DNA of 64,000 nucleotides from CALDTK01 sp965215215 (GTDB lineage Bacteria > Bacteroidota > Bacteroidia > Chitinophagales > Saprospiraceae): NCBI GenBank assembly GCA_965215215.1, contig OZ244043.1, positions 1,240,001 through 1,304,000 on the forward strand, in the 5' to 3' direction. The notes under the pieces are model-generated. The model saw only the letters and a list, made by a program, of their open reading frames with translations, searched no databases and had not been told where the DNA came from. The position numbers and the translations under genes were made by a program. Numbering within the stretch: position 1 is the stretch's first letter; the number at the start of each line of letters is the position of its first letter. This document shows, piece by piece, positions 52,345-60,685 of this stretch.

Positions 52345-53636
52345 GTGAAGCAAATCTATCAGTCACCACTAAGTATATTAAAACGAAAAACGAGCTACTT
52401 ACAGCTCGTGCTCACGCCTTTGCTTGCGCTCGCAACGCTGGGTGTATCCGCTCAAAATGACCTCCCGTAATGGGAGAAAGTAGCTAACATCGAGCTAAAT
52501 ACCACGCTCGGCGTCAATAGCGCGGGAGATTCGGTAATCCAAGAGTCCCTTTCGGAAGACGGTGCGGCCTGGCTACGGCTCAATTTTGAGAACGTTAACC
52601 TCAGCGGGAACAGTACGATCACCATTACCTCCCGCGAAGACGGAGCCACCCAAACCCTGGACGCCGCGTCGATCGAAGAGTGGAACTACAGCTCGGCGTA
52701 TTTCAACGGAAGCGAAGTAGACGTTACCGTCGCTATCAAGGAAGGTGATAGCGACGTAAGGGCAACCATCGGGAAGCTGAACGTCGGCGACGCGCAGGAG
52801 GGTATAGCCTTCGCGCAGGGCGGTCCCACGGACGATCGCGTGGACTCGGACAATCCGGCCATCGGTCGCTTAGGGGGTTGCACCGGTTGGCTTATCCGCA
52901 ACGGTAGACTGGTATCGGCAATAGGACCGCCATCCCCGCCTTCTGGGAGGCTATGGGACTGGACGACGACTCGGGCAACAATGCGCTACGAATCGAGGCG
53001 GAGGACTTCGTCGACATGAACGGTATCCAAACGGAGCCCTGTTCCGAGGGGGGAGAAAACGTCGGTTACACCGATCCCGGCGATCGGATGGCCTACCCTA
53101 GACTCGTATTCCCAATCACCGGACGTTACCTGATCGAGTACCGGGTAGCCAGCGCTGTCGATGGAAGCGGGTTCTCGACGGACTTAAATGCAGGCGAAAT
53201 TATTCTCGGAGGGATCAACGTACCGAACACCGGTGGGTGGCAAAATTGGACGACCGTCTCGCACGTCGTAAACATCGATGCAGGCACCTACCCCCTCGGA
53301 ATCTTCACGAACGGGGGCGGATATAACCTCAATTGGTTCGAGATCTCCGTCGCTTCCGAATCCGCTAATCTTCTTCCTAGGACCGAACCTTTAGAGAGCA
53401 TCGAAGTCGCTGCGGCTACTGCTACCGACGTGGTATTGTATCCGAACCCAGCGACGAACACGATCGGCCTCACGGGATTAGATTCCGAAGAGGTCAATAC
53501 GATCTTCGATACGCAGGGTAGGCGTGTTTTAGAAACGACGGAGAAGGAGGACATAGACATATCTTCCTCAGCCCCCGGTCTGTACATAGCCAGGACTCCC
53601 GGCCGGGAGACGATCTCCTTCAGTAAGGGGCGTTAA
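52345..53636 (+). pseudogene. Secreted S1 protease with CBM6 and T9SS domains, broken
   Basis: From GTG 52345 a leader (VLTPLLALATLGVSAQN) is followed at once by a TAA (QNDLP-stop). The same frame then continues with a pre-domain (NIELNTTLGVNSAGDSVIQE...) and the start of a trypsin-like domain (DDRVDSDNPAIGRL, CTGWLIRNGRLVSA) that stops exactly where GHC, the catalytic His, should follow. The rest of the protease is deleted. After a frame change (about 52925) come AIPAFWEAMGLDDD, a CBM6-like lectin domain (RIEAEDFVDMNGIQTE...) and a T9SS sorting domain (VVLYPNPATNTIGLTGL...). Three separate lesions make it non-functional. Confidence 0.75.
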
Positions 53637-54196
53637 TCCTACTTTACAGGCTCTTCGCAGAGGCTATCTCGATCTGTTCTTTCCATCGGTACATTGGCCG
53701 GTGGTGCCCCACGGGGACGAACAGATCGGGATAGCCTTTTTTTACGTGTGTACCGTTCGGCATCGAAGCGGCGGTTGCCACCCTTTGGCTACGGCCCTCA
53801 CTCGGGGCTCCCGGTGTCGGAGGGGATCGCCAAACCCCGGACGCGTCGCCCGAGGTTGCTCCGATCGAGTGTCCGATTGGGAGGAGCCGTGCAGAGCTTC
53901 CCGGGTTCGGAGAACCCCAGTCCATCCGGTGGTAGATCGAAACTCGCGGGCGGCTAGTTCGGCCCGGTGCGCAGTCGCCAGCTCGTACTCACCGGCGATA
54001 GCGGCGCTGATGGTAAGTGCGGGGAAGTGAAACGGGTCGGGTGGTACTCGGCCGGAGGCATTCGAACACGTTCCGGTTGAAAGACGGGTGTTTTAGCGAA
54101 AGCGGACCCACGGCAAGCTCGCGCCCCCCTACATTCCGCCCGGGTACCTTGCCGGCGAGCACGCTTAGCGTACCTTGTACACTTACCTGATCGACT
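53637..54196. other. Intergenic region before pyk, no gene seen
   Basis: About 560 bases. GC-rich open stretches on both strands lack any family pattern. The exact 14-bp motif GTTTTAGCGAAAGC is present at 54090-54103, here outside any gene. A possible Bacteroidota-type -7 box (TACCTTGT near 54169) lies just before the pyk start. Confidence 0.4.
54090..54103 (+). repeat. Dispersed 14-bp motif, intergenic
   Basis: GTTTTAGCGAAAGC, identical to the copies at 3195 and 18082 but outside any gene, about 95 bases before pyk. Confidence 0.8.
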
Positions 54197-55639
54197 ATGG
54201 ACATCAACGACCGCCAGAACACCAAGATCGTAGCCACCGTTGGCCCCGCCTGCTCGAGCCGCGAGATGCTCGGGCGGCTCATCGAGGCCGGGGTCGACAT
54301 CTTTCGCCTCAACTTCTCGCACGGCAGTCACGAAGATCACGCCGCGGTGATCGCGCACATCAACGCCATCAACTCGGAGCGTGGCGCGCACGTGGGGATC
54401 ATGGCCGACCTGCAGGGACCCAAACTGCGCGTGGGGAAGATGGCCGGCGACGGACTCGAGCTCGCCGAGGGGGATACGATCACCTTTACCAACGAAAAGC
54501 GCGTCGGCGATAAGGACGGAGTGTACATGTCGTACCCGCAATTTGCCCGCGACGTGAAGGTGGGCGAGCGCGTACTCGTAGACGACGGCAACCTCGTGTT
54601 CGAGGTGGTGAGCTCGGACAAGGAGTCGAAAGTGGTGCTCAAGACGCTGTTCGGGGGACTGCTCAAGGACAACAAGGGCGTTAACCTCCCGGCCACCAAG
54701 ATTTCGCTACCGAGCCTGACGAACAAGGACCTTAAGGACCTCAATTACATCCTCGAAAACCACCCGGAGGTCAACTGGATCGCGCTCAGCTTCGTGCGCA
54801 GCGCCAAAGACGTCCGCGAGCTGCGGGCGCGCATCGAGGAGGCCGGACACCACGCTAAGGTGATCTCGAAGATCGAGAAGCCGGAGGCCGTCGAGCGCAT
54901 CGACAAGATCATCAAGGCCTCGAACGCGATCATGGTCGCCCGGGGTGACCTCGGCATCGAGATCGCCATGGAGCGCCTGCCGATCGTCCAGAAGATGATC
55001 GTCGCGAAGTGTATCCAACGGGCGCGCCCCGTGATCGTGGCCACGCAGATGATGGATTCGATGATCACGAACCCCTCCCCTACCCGCGCCGAGATCACCG
55101 ACGTGGCCAACGCCGTGCTCGACGGTACGGACGCCGTGATGCTCTCGGGGGAGACGAGCGTGGGTCGCCACCCCGTACTCGTGGTGGAGGCGATGAACAA
55201 GATCATCGAGCAGGCCGAGCAGGCGTACAATTTCGAAGATCGCCACCCGAAGCCCTCGGCGAAATCGGGCAACTTCCTCTCGGACGTGGTGTGCCTCACC
55301 GCCGCCCAAACCGCCACCACCATCGGCGCCAAGGCCATCGTCGGCCTCACGGTGAGCGGGTATACCGCCTTCAAGATATCGTCTTACCGCCCGAAGAATA
55401 CCAAGGTGTACATCTTCTCCGAGCTCAACCACATCCTCGGCGCCCTCAACCTGGTGTGGGGCGTGCGCGGCTTCCCCTACGATCGCTTCGTGAGCACCGA
55501 CGAGACCATCGAGGACACGACCAACATCCTGCGGGGCGCTGGGCTCGTGGAGTCGGGCGACCTACTCGTCAACACGGGCTCCATGCCGATGCACCGTCGC
55601 TTCACCACCAACATGCTCAAGGTAACCGTGGTGGAGTAG
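54197..55639 (+). CDS. pyk: Pyruvate kinase
   Basis: 480 residues; converts phosphoenolpyruvate and ADP to pyruvate and ATP, the last step of glycolysis. Diagnostic blocks: TKIVATVGPACSSREML, FRLNFSHGSHEDH, ISKIEKPEAVERID, IMVARGDLGIEIAMERLPIV (active-site loop) and RARPVIVATQMMDSM. A normal-length C-terminal allosteric domain follows, including VGLTVSGYTAFKISSYRP. It is a stand-alone transcription unit. Confidence 0.97.
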   Translation: MDINDRQNTKIVATVGPACSSREMLGRLIEAGVDIFRLNFSHGSHEDHAAVIAHINAINSERGAHVGIMADLQGPKLRVGKMAGDGLELAEGDTITFTNEKRVGDKDGVYMSYPQFARDVKVGERVLVDDGNLVFEVVSSDKESKVVLKTLFGGLLKDNKGVNLPATKISLPSLTNKDLKDLNYILENHPEVNWIALSFVRSAKDVRELRARIEEAGHHAKVISKIEKPEAVERIDKIIKASNAIMVARGDLGIEIAMERLPIVQKMIVAKCIQRARPVIVATQMMDSMITNPSPTRAEITDVANAVLDGTDAVMLSGETSVGRHPVLVVEAMNKIIEQAEQAYNFEDRHPKPSAKSGNFLSDVVCLTAAQTATTIGAKAIVGLTVSGYTAFKISSYRPKNTKVYIFSELNHILGALNLVWGVRGFPYDRFVSTDETIEDTTNILRGAGLVESGDLLVNTGSMPMHRRFTTNMLKVTVVE

Positions 55640-55787
55640 CCCGGGCCGCCCGTCGGGAAAATTGCAGATTTAACCCGCAACGCACAAACGTTTCGGTCGT
55701 ACCCCCACGCTATACTTATGCGTACTACAAGGGGTTTTCCGCTCAGGTGGACTCCCCGAACTTCCCTCGCGCTCCCCTAACCACTGC

Positions 55788-58751
55788 ATGCGCTCCGCCC
55801 TCCTCGTCCTTCTTGGCCTCCTTCTCGCGTCCGGGCTCGGAGTGGCGGCGGGTACCGAAGAACCCGGTCTGCGCGAGCTAACCTCCGCGGTGCTCGCCGA
55901 AGACGTGTGGGTGGAAGCGCAGCTCGCGAGCCTTTCCACCGCCGAGCGTATCGGGCAACTCTTCGTGGCGCGCGCGCACTCGGACGGGACGGCCACGCCG
56001 ATCGAGGGGCTCGAAGCACTCATCGAGAAGTATCGCCTCGGCGGCGTCTGCTTCTTCGGGGGCACCCCCGAATCGCAGGTGCAGTGGACCAACGCCCTGC
56101 AGGCCGCTTCCGCGAAAACCCCCCTCCTGATCTCGATGGACGCCGAGTGGGGACTCGCCATGCGGTTCGGCGAGGACGCGGCGCCGAAGTTTCCGTACGC
56201 CCTCACGATGGGCGCGGCCAACGACCCCGCGATCGTACGCGCCATCGCCGCCGAAACCGGTCGCGAGCTACGCCGCATCGGCGTTAATATGAGCTTCGCC
56301 CCGGTCGCCGACATCAACTCCGACCCCGCTAACCCCGTCATTCACCGGCGCTCCTTCGGGGAGCTCCCGGTCCGCTCCGGGCAGCTCGCGCTCGCCTACG
56401 CGCGCGGCCTCAAAGACGCCGGCGTCCTCGCTGTCGCAAAACACTTCCCGGGCCACGGCGCGACGGCCGTAGACTCGCACGCCGACCTCCCGGTGCTCCC
56501 CTTCGACCGACGGCACATGGACACGACCGAGCTGTTGCCCTTCCGGATGCTGGCGCAAGACGACATCGCCGGCGTCATGACCGGGCACCTCGCCGTACCC
56601 GCGATCGACCCGCGGCCAAACCGACCGGCTAGCCTCAGCGCAGCCCTAACCGGCGCGATCCTGCGGCGCGACTTCGAGTACGAAGGACTTATAGTTACCG
56701 ACGGACTCGACATGGCCGGCGTGACCGAGCACTTCGCAGCCGGCGAAGAATCCCTCGAGGCGTTTCTGGCCGGGAACGACGTGCTACTCATCCCCGGGGA
56801 TATACCGGCCGGGATCAGGGCGATCACCGGGGCGCTCCGCGAGGGGACGGTCAGTCAGGAGCGACTCGACGCCTCCGTGCGTCGGATCTTACACGCGAAG
56901 TACCAGGCCGGACTGGCCGAAGGGTACGAACCGGTGGCCGAGGTGGGTATCCGTTTCGAGTTGAACTCCGCGCGCGCCGAAGACCTCAAAGAGCAACTTT
57001 ACCGCAAGGCGATCACCGTGGCGCGGCGGCGTACGGTGAAGTTACCCATCGTTTCGGTGGATTCGTTTCGGACGGCCGTACTCACGCTCGGTGCCGGAGC
57101 GAAGACCCCGTTCTCGGAGACCGTACTGCGCTACGGCCGCTTTACGCCACTCAACATCCCGGGGCCACTCAACAAACTGGAAGCCAACCTCTACCGCGAC
57201 CAACTGAACGTGTACGACCTGGTGGTGGTGGGTATACACGGGATGTCGCCAATCCAGGGAGAGGGCTTCGGCGTGCTACCGAGCTACCTCCGGCTGCTGC
57301 GCTCGCTACGCCCGGAGACCCGCGTGATCCTAACGTTCTTCGGGACGCCCTACGCGCTCGATCTCGTTGAGGATTTCGACAACTTGGTCGTCGCGTACGA
57401 GGATTCGCCGCTCGCCCAAAAGGCGGCCGCGGAGGTCCTCTACGGAGCGACCCCGGGCCTGGGGAGCCTCCCCGTGACCGCGGGTCGGGGTACCTTCCCC
57501 GTGGGTACCCAGGTGCTCACCGGTAGTGCGTACCGCATGCGTGTGAGTACGCCGGGCAACGCCGGTTTTAGCGTAAGCGGACTGGCCCGCGTGGACACGC
57601 TCGTGCAGCACGCGATCAGCAGCGAGGCGACGCCGGGGGGGGTGGTCCTGGCCGCCCGGGACGGGCAAATCGGACTGCTCAAGGCGTACGGGCGCCAGAC
57701 TTACGCACGGCGCAGTCCGGAGATCGACCTCAACACGGTGTACGACCTAGCTAGTATCACCAAGATCGCCGCCTCGACGGTGTGCATCATGAAGCTGCAC
57801 GAGGAGGGCAAGGTCAACATCTACGGTCCGCTGGGAGACGCACTCCCCCAGTTTAGGGATACCGATAAGGGCAAGCTCATCGTCGCGGACATCCTAGCGC
57901 ACCAGGCGCGGCTCCGGGCGTGGATTCCCTTCTACAAACGTACCCTCACGCAGGCCGAAGACGGGAAGGCCGCCTACAAGCCGGGCCTGTACAAATCGAG
58001 TCCGGGCGCCGGATTCAGCATTCCGGTTACCGATAAGCTGTTTCTGATGGATGCGTACAGGGACAGTATCTACACCCTGATTGCCGAGTCCGAGCTGCGC
58101 GAGAAACCGGGCTACCGCTACTCCGACCTGGGGTTTTACATCATGGCGGCGATCGTACGGCAGGCTACCGGTATGCGGATCGACGAGTACGCCGACCGCA
58201 CCTTCTACCGGCCGCTCGGGCTCCGTACGATCGGGTACAACCCCCTGCTGCGGTTGAGCGCGGAGCGGGTGCCCCCGACCGAGGAGGACGACTACTTCCG
58301 GTTCGGCCGCGTGCAGGGCTACGTGCACGACATGGGGGCGGCGATGCTTGGCGGCGTGAGCGGGCACGCCGGGCTCTTTTCGGACGTGAACGACCTAGCG
58401 ACCCTGATGCAGATGCTGCTCAACGAAGGGTACTACGGCGGGCGGCGCTACCTGAAACCGGAGACGGTCCGGACCTTCGTCACCCGCCACCCGAAGAGTA
58501 CGCGCCGCGGGCTCGGCTTCGACATGGCCGAGCTCTCGAGCCGGGGCAGCTCGAACATGAGTCCGCTCGCCTCCTCGAAAACCTTCGGTCACTTGGGTTT
58601 CACGGGGACCTGCGCCTGGGCCGACCCCGAGACGGGGGTCCTCTTCGTGTGGCTCACCAACCGTACCTACCCGAACATGGAGACCAACCAGTTCGGGAAG
58701 GACAACTACCGTCCGCGGATGCAGACGATGGTGTACGAGGCTATGGACTGA
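55788..58751 (+). CDS. GH3 beta-N-acetylglucosaminidase / serine hydrolase fusion
   Basis: 987 residues with a signal peptide (1-21, ending GLGVAAG). Residues about 40-390 are a GH3 domain of NagZ type: AVAKHFPGHGATAVDSHADL (the KHFPGHG-DxH catalytic dyad) and IVTDGLDMAGV with the nucleophile Asp. A GH3 C-terminal domain follows. From about 605 there is a class C beta-lactamase-like serine hydrolase with SxxK (Ser656, Lys659 in LASITKIA) and YSDLG as the YxN-like motif. Acting in the periplasm, it could trim muropeptide sugar and peptide together. This fusion occurs in many Bacteroidota. Confidence 0.9.
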   Translation: MRSALLVLLGLLLASGLGVAAGTEEPGLRELTSAVLAEDVWVEAQLASLSTAERIGQLFVARAHSDGTATPIEGLEALIEKYRLGGVCFFGGTPESQVQWTNALQAASAKTPLLISMDAEWGLAMRFGEDAAPKFPYALTMGAANDPAIVRAIAAETGRELRRIGVNMSFAPVADINSDPANPVIHRRSFGELPVRSGQLALAYARGLKDAGVLAVAKHFPGHGATAVDSHADLPVLPFDRRHMDTTELLPFRMLAQDDIAGVMTGHLAVPAIDPRPNRPASLSAALTGAILRRDFEYEGLIVTDGLDMAGVTEHFAAGEESLEAFLAGNDVLLIPGDIPAGIRAITGALREGTVSQERLDASVRRILHAKYQAGLAEGYEPVAEVGIRFELNSARAEDLKEQLYRKAITVARRRTVKLPIVSVDSFRTAVLTLGAGAKTPFSETVLRYGRFTPLNIPGPLNKLEANLYRDQLNVYDLVVVGIHGMSPIQGEGFGVLPSYLRLLRSLRPETRVILTFFGTPYALDLVEDFDNLVVAYEDSPLAQKAAAEVLYGATPGLGSLPVTAGRGTFPVGTQVLTGSAYRMRVSTPGNAGFSVSGLARVDTLVQHAISSEATPGGVVLAARDGQIGLLKAYGRQTYARRSPEIDLNTVYDLASITKIAASTVCIMKLHEEGKVNIYGPLGDALPQFRDTDKGKLIVADILAHQARLRAWIPFYKRTLTQAEDGKAAYKPGLYKSSPGAGFSIPVTDKLFLMDAYRDSIYTLIAESELREKPGYRYSDLGFYIMAAIVRQATGMRIDEYADRTFYRPLGLRTIGYNPLLRLSAERVPPTEEDDYFRFGRVQGYVHDMGAAMLGGVSGHAGLFSDVNDLATLMQMLLNEGYYGGRRYLKPETVRTFVTRHPKSTRRGLGFDMAELSSRGSSNMSPLASSKTFGHLGFTGTCAWADPETGVLFVWLTNRTYPNMETNQFGKDNYRPRMQTMVYEAMD
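56106..56119 (-). repeat. Dispersed 14-bp motif
   Basis: GCTTCCGCGAAAAC in the GH3 part of the fusion gene, read ASAKT. Confidence 0.7.
57565..57578 (+). repeat. Dispersed 14-bp motif
   Basis: GTTTTAGCGTAAGC in the linker before the serine hydrolase domain, read GFSVS. Confidence 0.75.
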
Positions 58752-58763
58752 GCGGACCCTACG

Positions 58764-59978
58764 CTAGACTTCGGCGGCTATCTCGACCTGTGCGGCACGC
58801 CCCGAAGCGGGCAGCGAGGCGAGCAGGCCGATGAGGAGTACGGTAACGGTGACGAGCGCTACGTCCCGCCAGCGAAGCTCGATGGGGTAGGCGCTAACGA
58901 CCATGCCGTCGGGTACGGAAACCAGACCGTAGTTGACCTGCAGGTAGTAGAGTCCGCAGGCGAGGACGATACCCAGTACGGCGCCGAGCGACGAGAGCAA
59001 GAGTCCGACCCCGAGGAAGATGCCGCGTACCCTAGCGGTCGAGGTGCCCATAGTCCGCAGGATCGCTACATCGTGCTGTTTATCGAGTACGATGAGGTAG
59101 AGTCCGCCGGTGAGGTTGAAGCTCACGAGCAACAGCACGAGGGTGAAGGTGGCGTAGCCCAACCACTTCTCGATATTCATCAGGCGCAGGATATCGGCAT
59201 CCTGCTCGAGTCTGTCCTGCACCACGTAAGCGTCTCCGAGCGAAGCCTGAAGCCCGTCGGCTACCTCGTCGAACTTCGCGTTCGGCGTGAGCGAGAGCTC
59301 TACGGCGCTAACCCGCCCGGGGAGGCCGAGCAGCTCCTGCGCGAGCCTGAGGTCGGTGAAGAGGTACTGCTCATCGTATTCCTTCTGGATGACGAAGGTG
59401 CCGACCGGAAAAACCGAGCGGACCCGAAATGGCTTGTCGAGCGCGCCCGCCTGCCCCCGCTTAGCGGCGTAAATGCGTAGAGGCTCGAAGGCGCTACCTA
59501 CGTTTACGTCGAGTTTGTTGCGTAAACCGAGCCCGAGGACGGCGGCGGGTCGCCCCTGCGCACGGGTGGCGAACTCGCCTTCGATAACCGTGTTCGCCAC
59601 CCCGGAAACCCGCGTATAGCTGCTGTCGATACCCCGCAGCTTACCGAAGGCTTGCGAGTCTCCGTACTCGAAGAAGGCCGTCTCCTCGAGGTAGAAGGCC
59701 GAGGTCGCGACACCGGGGAAACCACGGATCAGCGCGAGCGGCAGGCTGTCCACGAGGAAGGTTTTGCCGCGAGCGGGAAGCACCTTGACGGCCGGATTAA
59801 ACTTGCCGAACATGTCGTTGATGACTTGTTCGAAGCCGTTGAACACGCTTAGCACCAGGATTACTGCCGCCGCGCCGACACCTAATCCGAACACGCTGAG
59901 TCCCGTAATTAGGTTAATTACATTAACGGAGCGCTTCGCGAACAGGTAGCGCCAGGCGAATAACAGGGGAAATTTCAA
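58764..59978 (-). CDS. ABC transporter permease, LolC/LolE-FtsX type
   Basis: 404 residues, four membrane helices in the FtsX/MacB arrangement: one N-terminal (VNLITGLSVFGLGVGAAAVILVLS), then a large periplasmic domain (about 50-270), then three C-terminal (GYATFTLVLLLVSFNLTGGL YL; IFLGVGLLLSSLGAVLGIVL; ALVTVTVLLIGLLASL). N-terminal FAWRYLFAKRSVNVINLI is typical of lipoprotein-releasing permeases, so it probably extracts lipoproteins for the Lol pathway. No ATPase gene is adjacent. It converges with the GH3 fusion (12 bases between stops) and diverges from purN. Confidence 0.88.
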   Translation of the reverse strand: MKFPLLFAWRYLFAKRSVNVINLITGLSVFGLGVGAAAVILVLSVFNGFEQVINDMFGKFNPAVKVLPARGKTFLVDSLPLALIRGFPGVATSAFYLEETAFFEYGDSQAFGKLRGIDSSYTRVSGVANTVIEGEFATRAQGRPAAVLGLGLRNKLDVNVGSAFEPLRIYAAKRGQAGALDKPFRVRSVFPVGTFVIQKEYDEQYLFTDLRLAQELLGLPGRVSAVELSLTPNAKFDEVADGLQASLGDAYVVQDRLEQDADILRLMNIEKWLGYATFTLVLLLVSFNLTGGLYLIVLDKQHDVAILRTMGTSTARVRGIFLGVGLLLSSLGAVLGIVLACGLYYLQVNYGLVSVPDGMVVSAYPIELRWRDVALVTVTVLLIGLLASLPASGRAAQVEIAAEV

Positions 59979-60055
59979 ATTTTTTGGGGCAATACCCTTT
60001 TGAGTGTAACAACTTTGATCCCATACAATGCTCGGAAGGACCGAGCTTTACACAC

Positions 60056-60670
60056 GTGAATATTTCACCTCAGCGAATATTGATCCTCGGCTCGGGAAGC
60101 GGTTCTAACGCCGCGGCAATAATCGGGCACTTCGCCGAAGATCCCGGGGTCGAGGTAGTGGGTGTGATCTCGGACCGCAAGGACGCCGGTATTCTCGCGC
60201 GGGCCACCGAGGTCGGTATCCCGGCCCGCTTCATCGGCAAGGCGCGTCGCCTGCGGGCGGGCGGGTTGACCGAACTCATCGACGGGTTTGCGCCCGACTT
60301 GATCGTGCTGGCGGGCTACCTGCGCTTGGTCCCGGAGGATACGATCGCCGGCTACGACAAACGAATTATCAACATTCACCCGGCTCTTCTACCCAAATTC
60401 GGGGGCGCGGGCATGTACGGGGAGCACGTTCACCGGGCGGTCTACGAGGCTAACGAACAGCGCTCCGGCATCACTATACATATAGTAAATGCTAACTTCG
60501 ACGAAGGTCGGCACCTCTTCCAGGCCGCTGTCCGGTTGCGCGATCAGGATGAGCCCCCGGACATCGCGAGGCGGGTGTTGGCCCTCGAGCACCAACACTA
60601 CCCACTCGTCATCGCTCGCTATCTACGCGTTCTCCGTCCCGTCAAGCCCGCCGTTCCCAGTTCCCACTAG
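60056..60670 (+). CDS. purN: Phosphoribosylglycinamide formyltransferase
   Basis: About 204 residues from GTG 60056 (VNISPQRILILGSGSGSNAA); the ATG at 59984 would add 24 residues without family similarity and reach into the divergent promoter region. It uses 10-formyl-THF to formylate GAR in purine synthesis. Active-site motif NIHPALLPKFGGAGMYG contains the Asn and His, and the NANFDEG segment supplies the catalytic Asp. Length normal. The next gene begins 15 bases after its stop. Confidence 0.93.
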   Translation: MNISPQRILILGSGSGSNAAAIIGHFAEDPGVEVVGVISDRKDAGILARATEVGIPARFIGKARRLRAGGLTELIDGFAPDLIVLAGYLRLVPEDTIAGYDKRIINIHPALLPKFGGAGMYGEHVHRAVYEANEQRSGITIHIVNANFDEGRHLFQAAVRLRDQDEPPDIARRVLALEHQHYPLVIARYLRVLRPVKPAVPSSH

Positions 60671-60685
60671 TTACTCCGCCAGAAG

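Noticed and set aside
53644..53925. 93-codon minus-strand frame before pyk
   Set aside because: No leader, family pattern or neighbour link; composition fits intergenic GC-rich DNA.
59984..60055. ATG-initiated 24-residue extension of PurN
   Set aside because: The extension has no PurN similarity; the Rossmann strand begins directly after the GTG at 60056.
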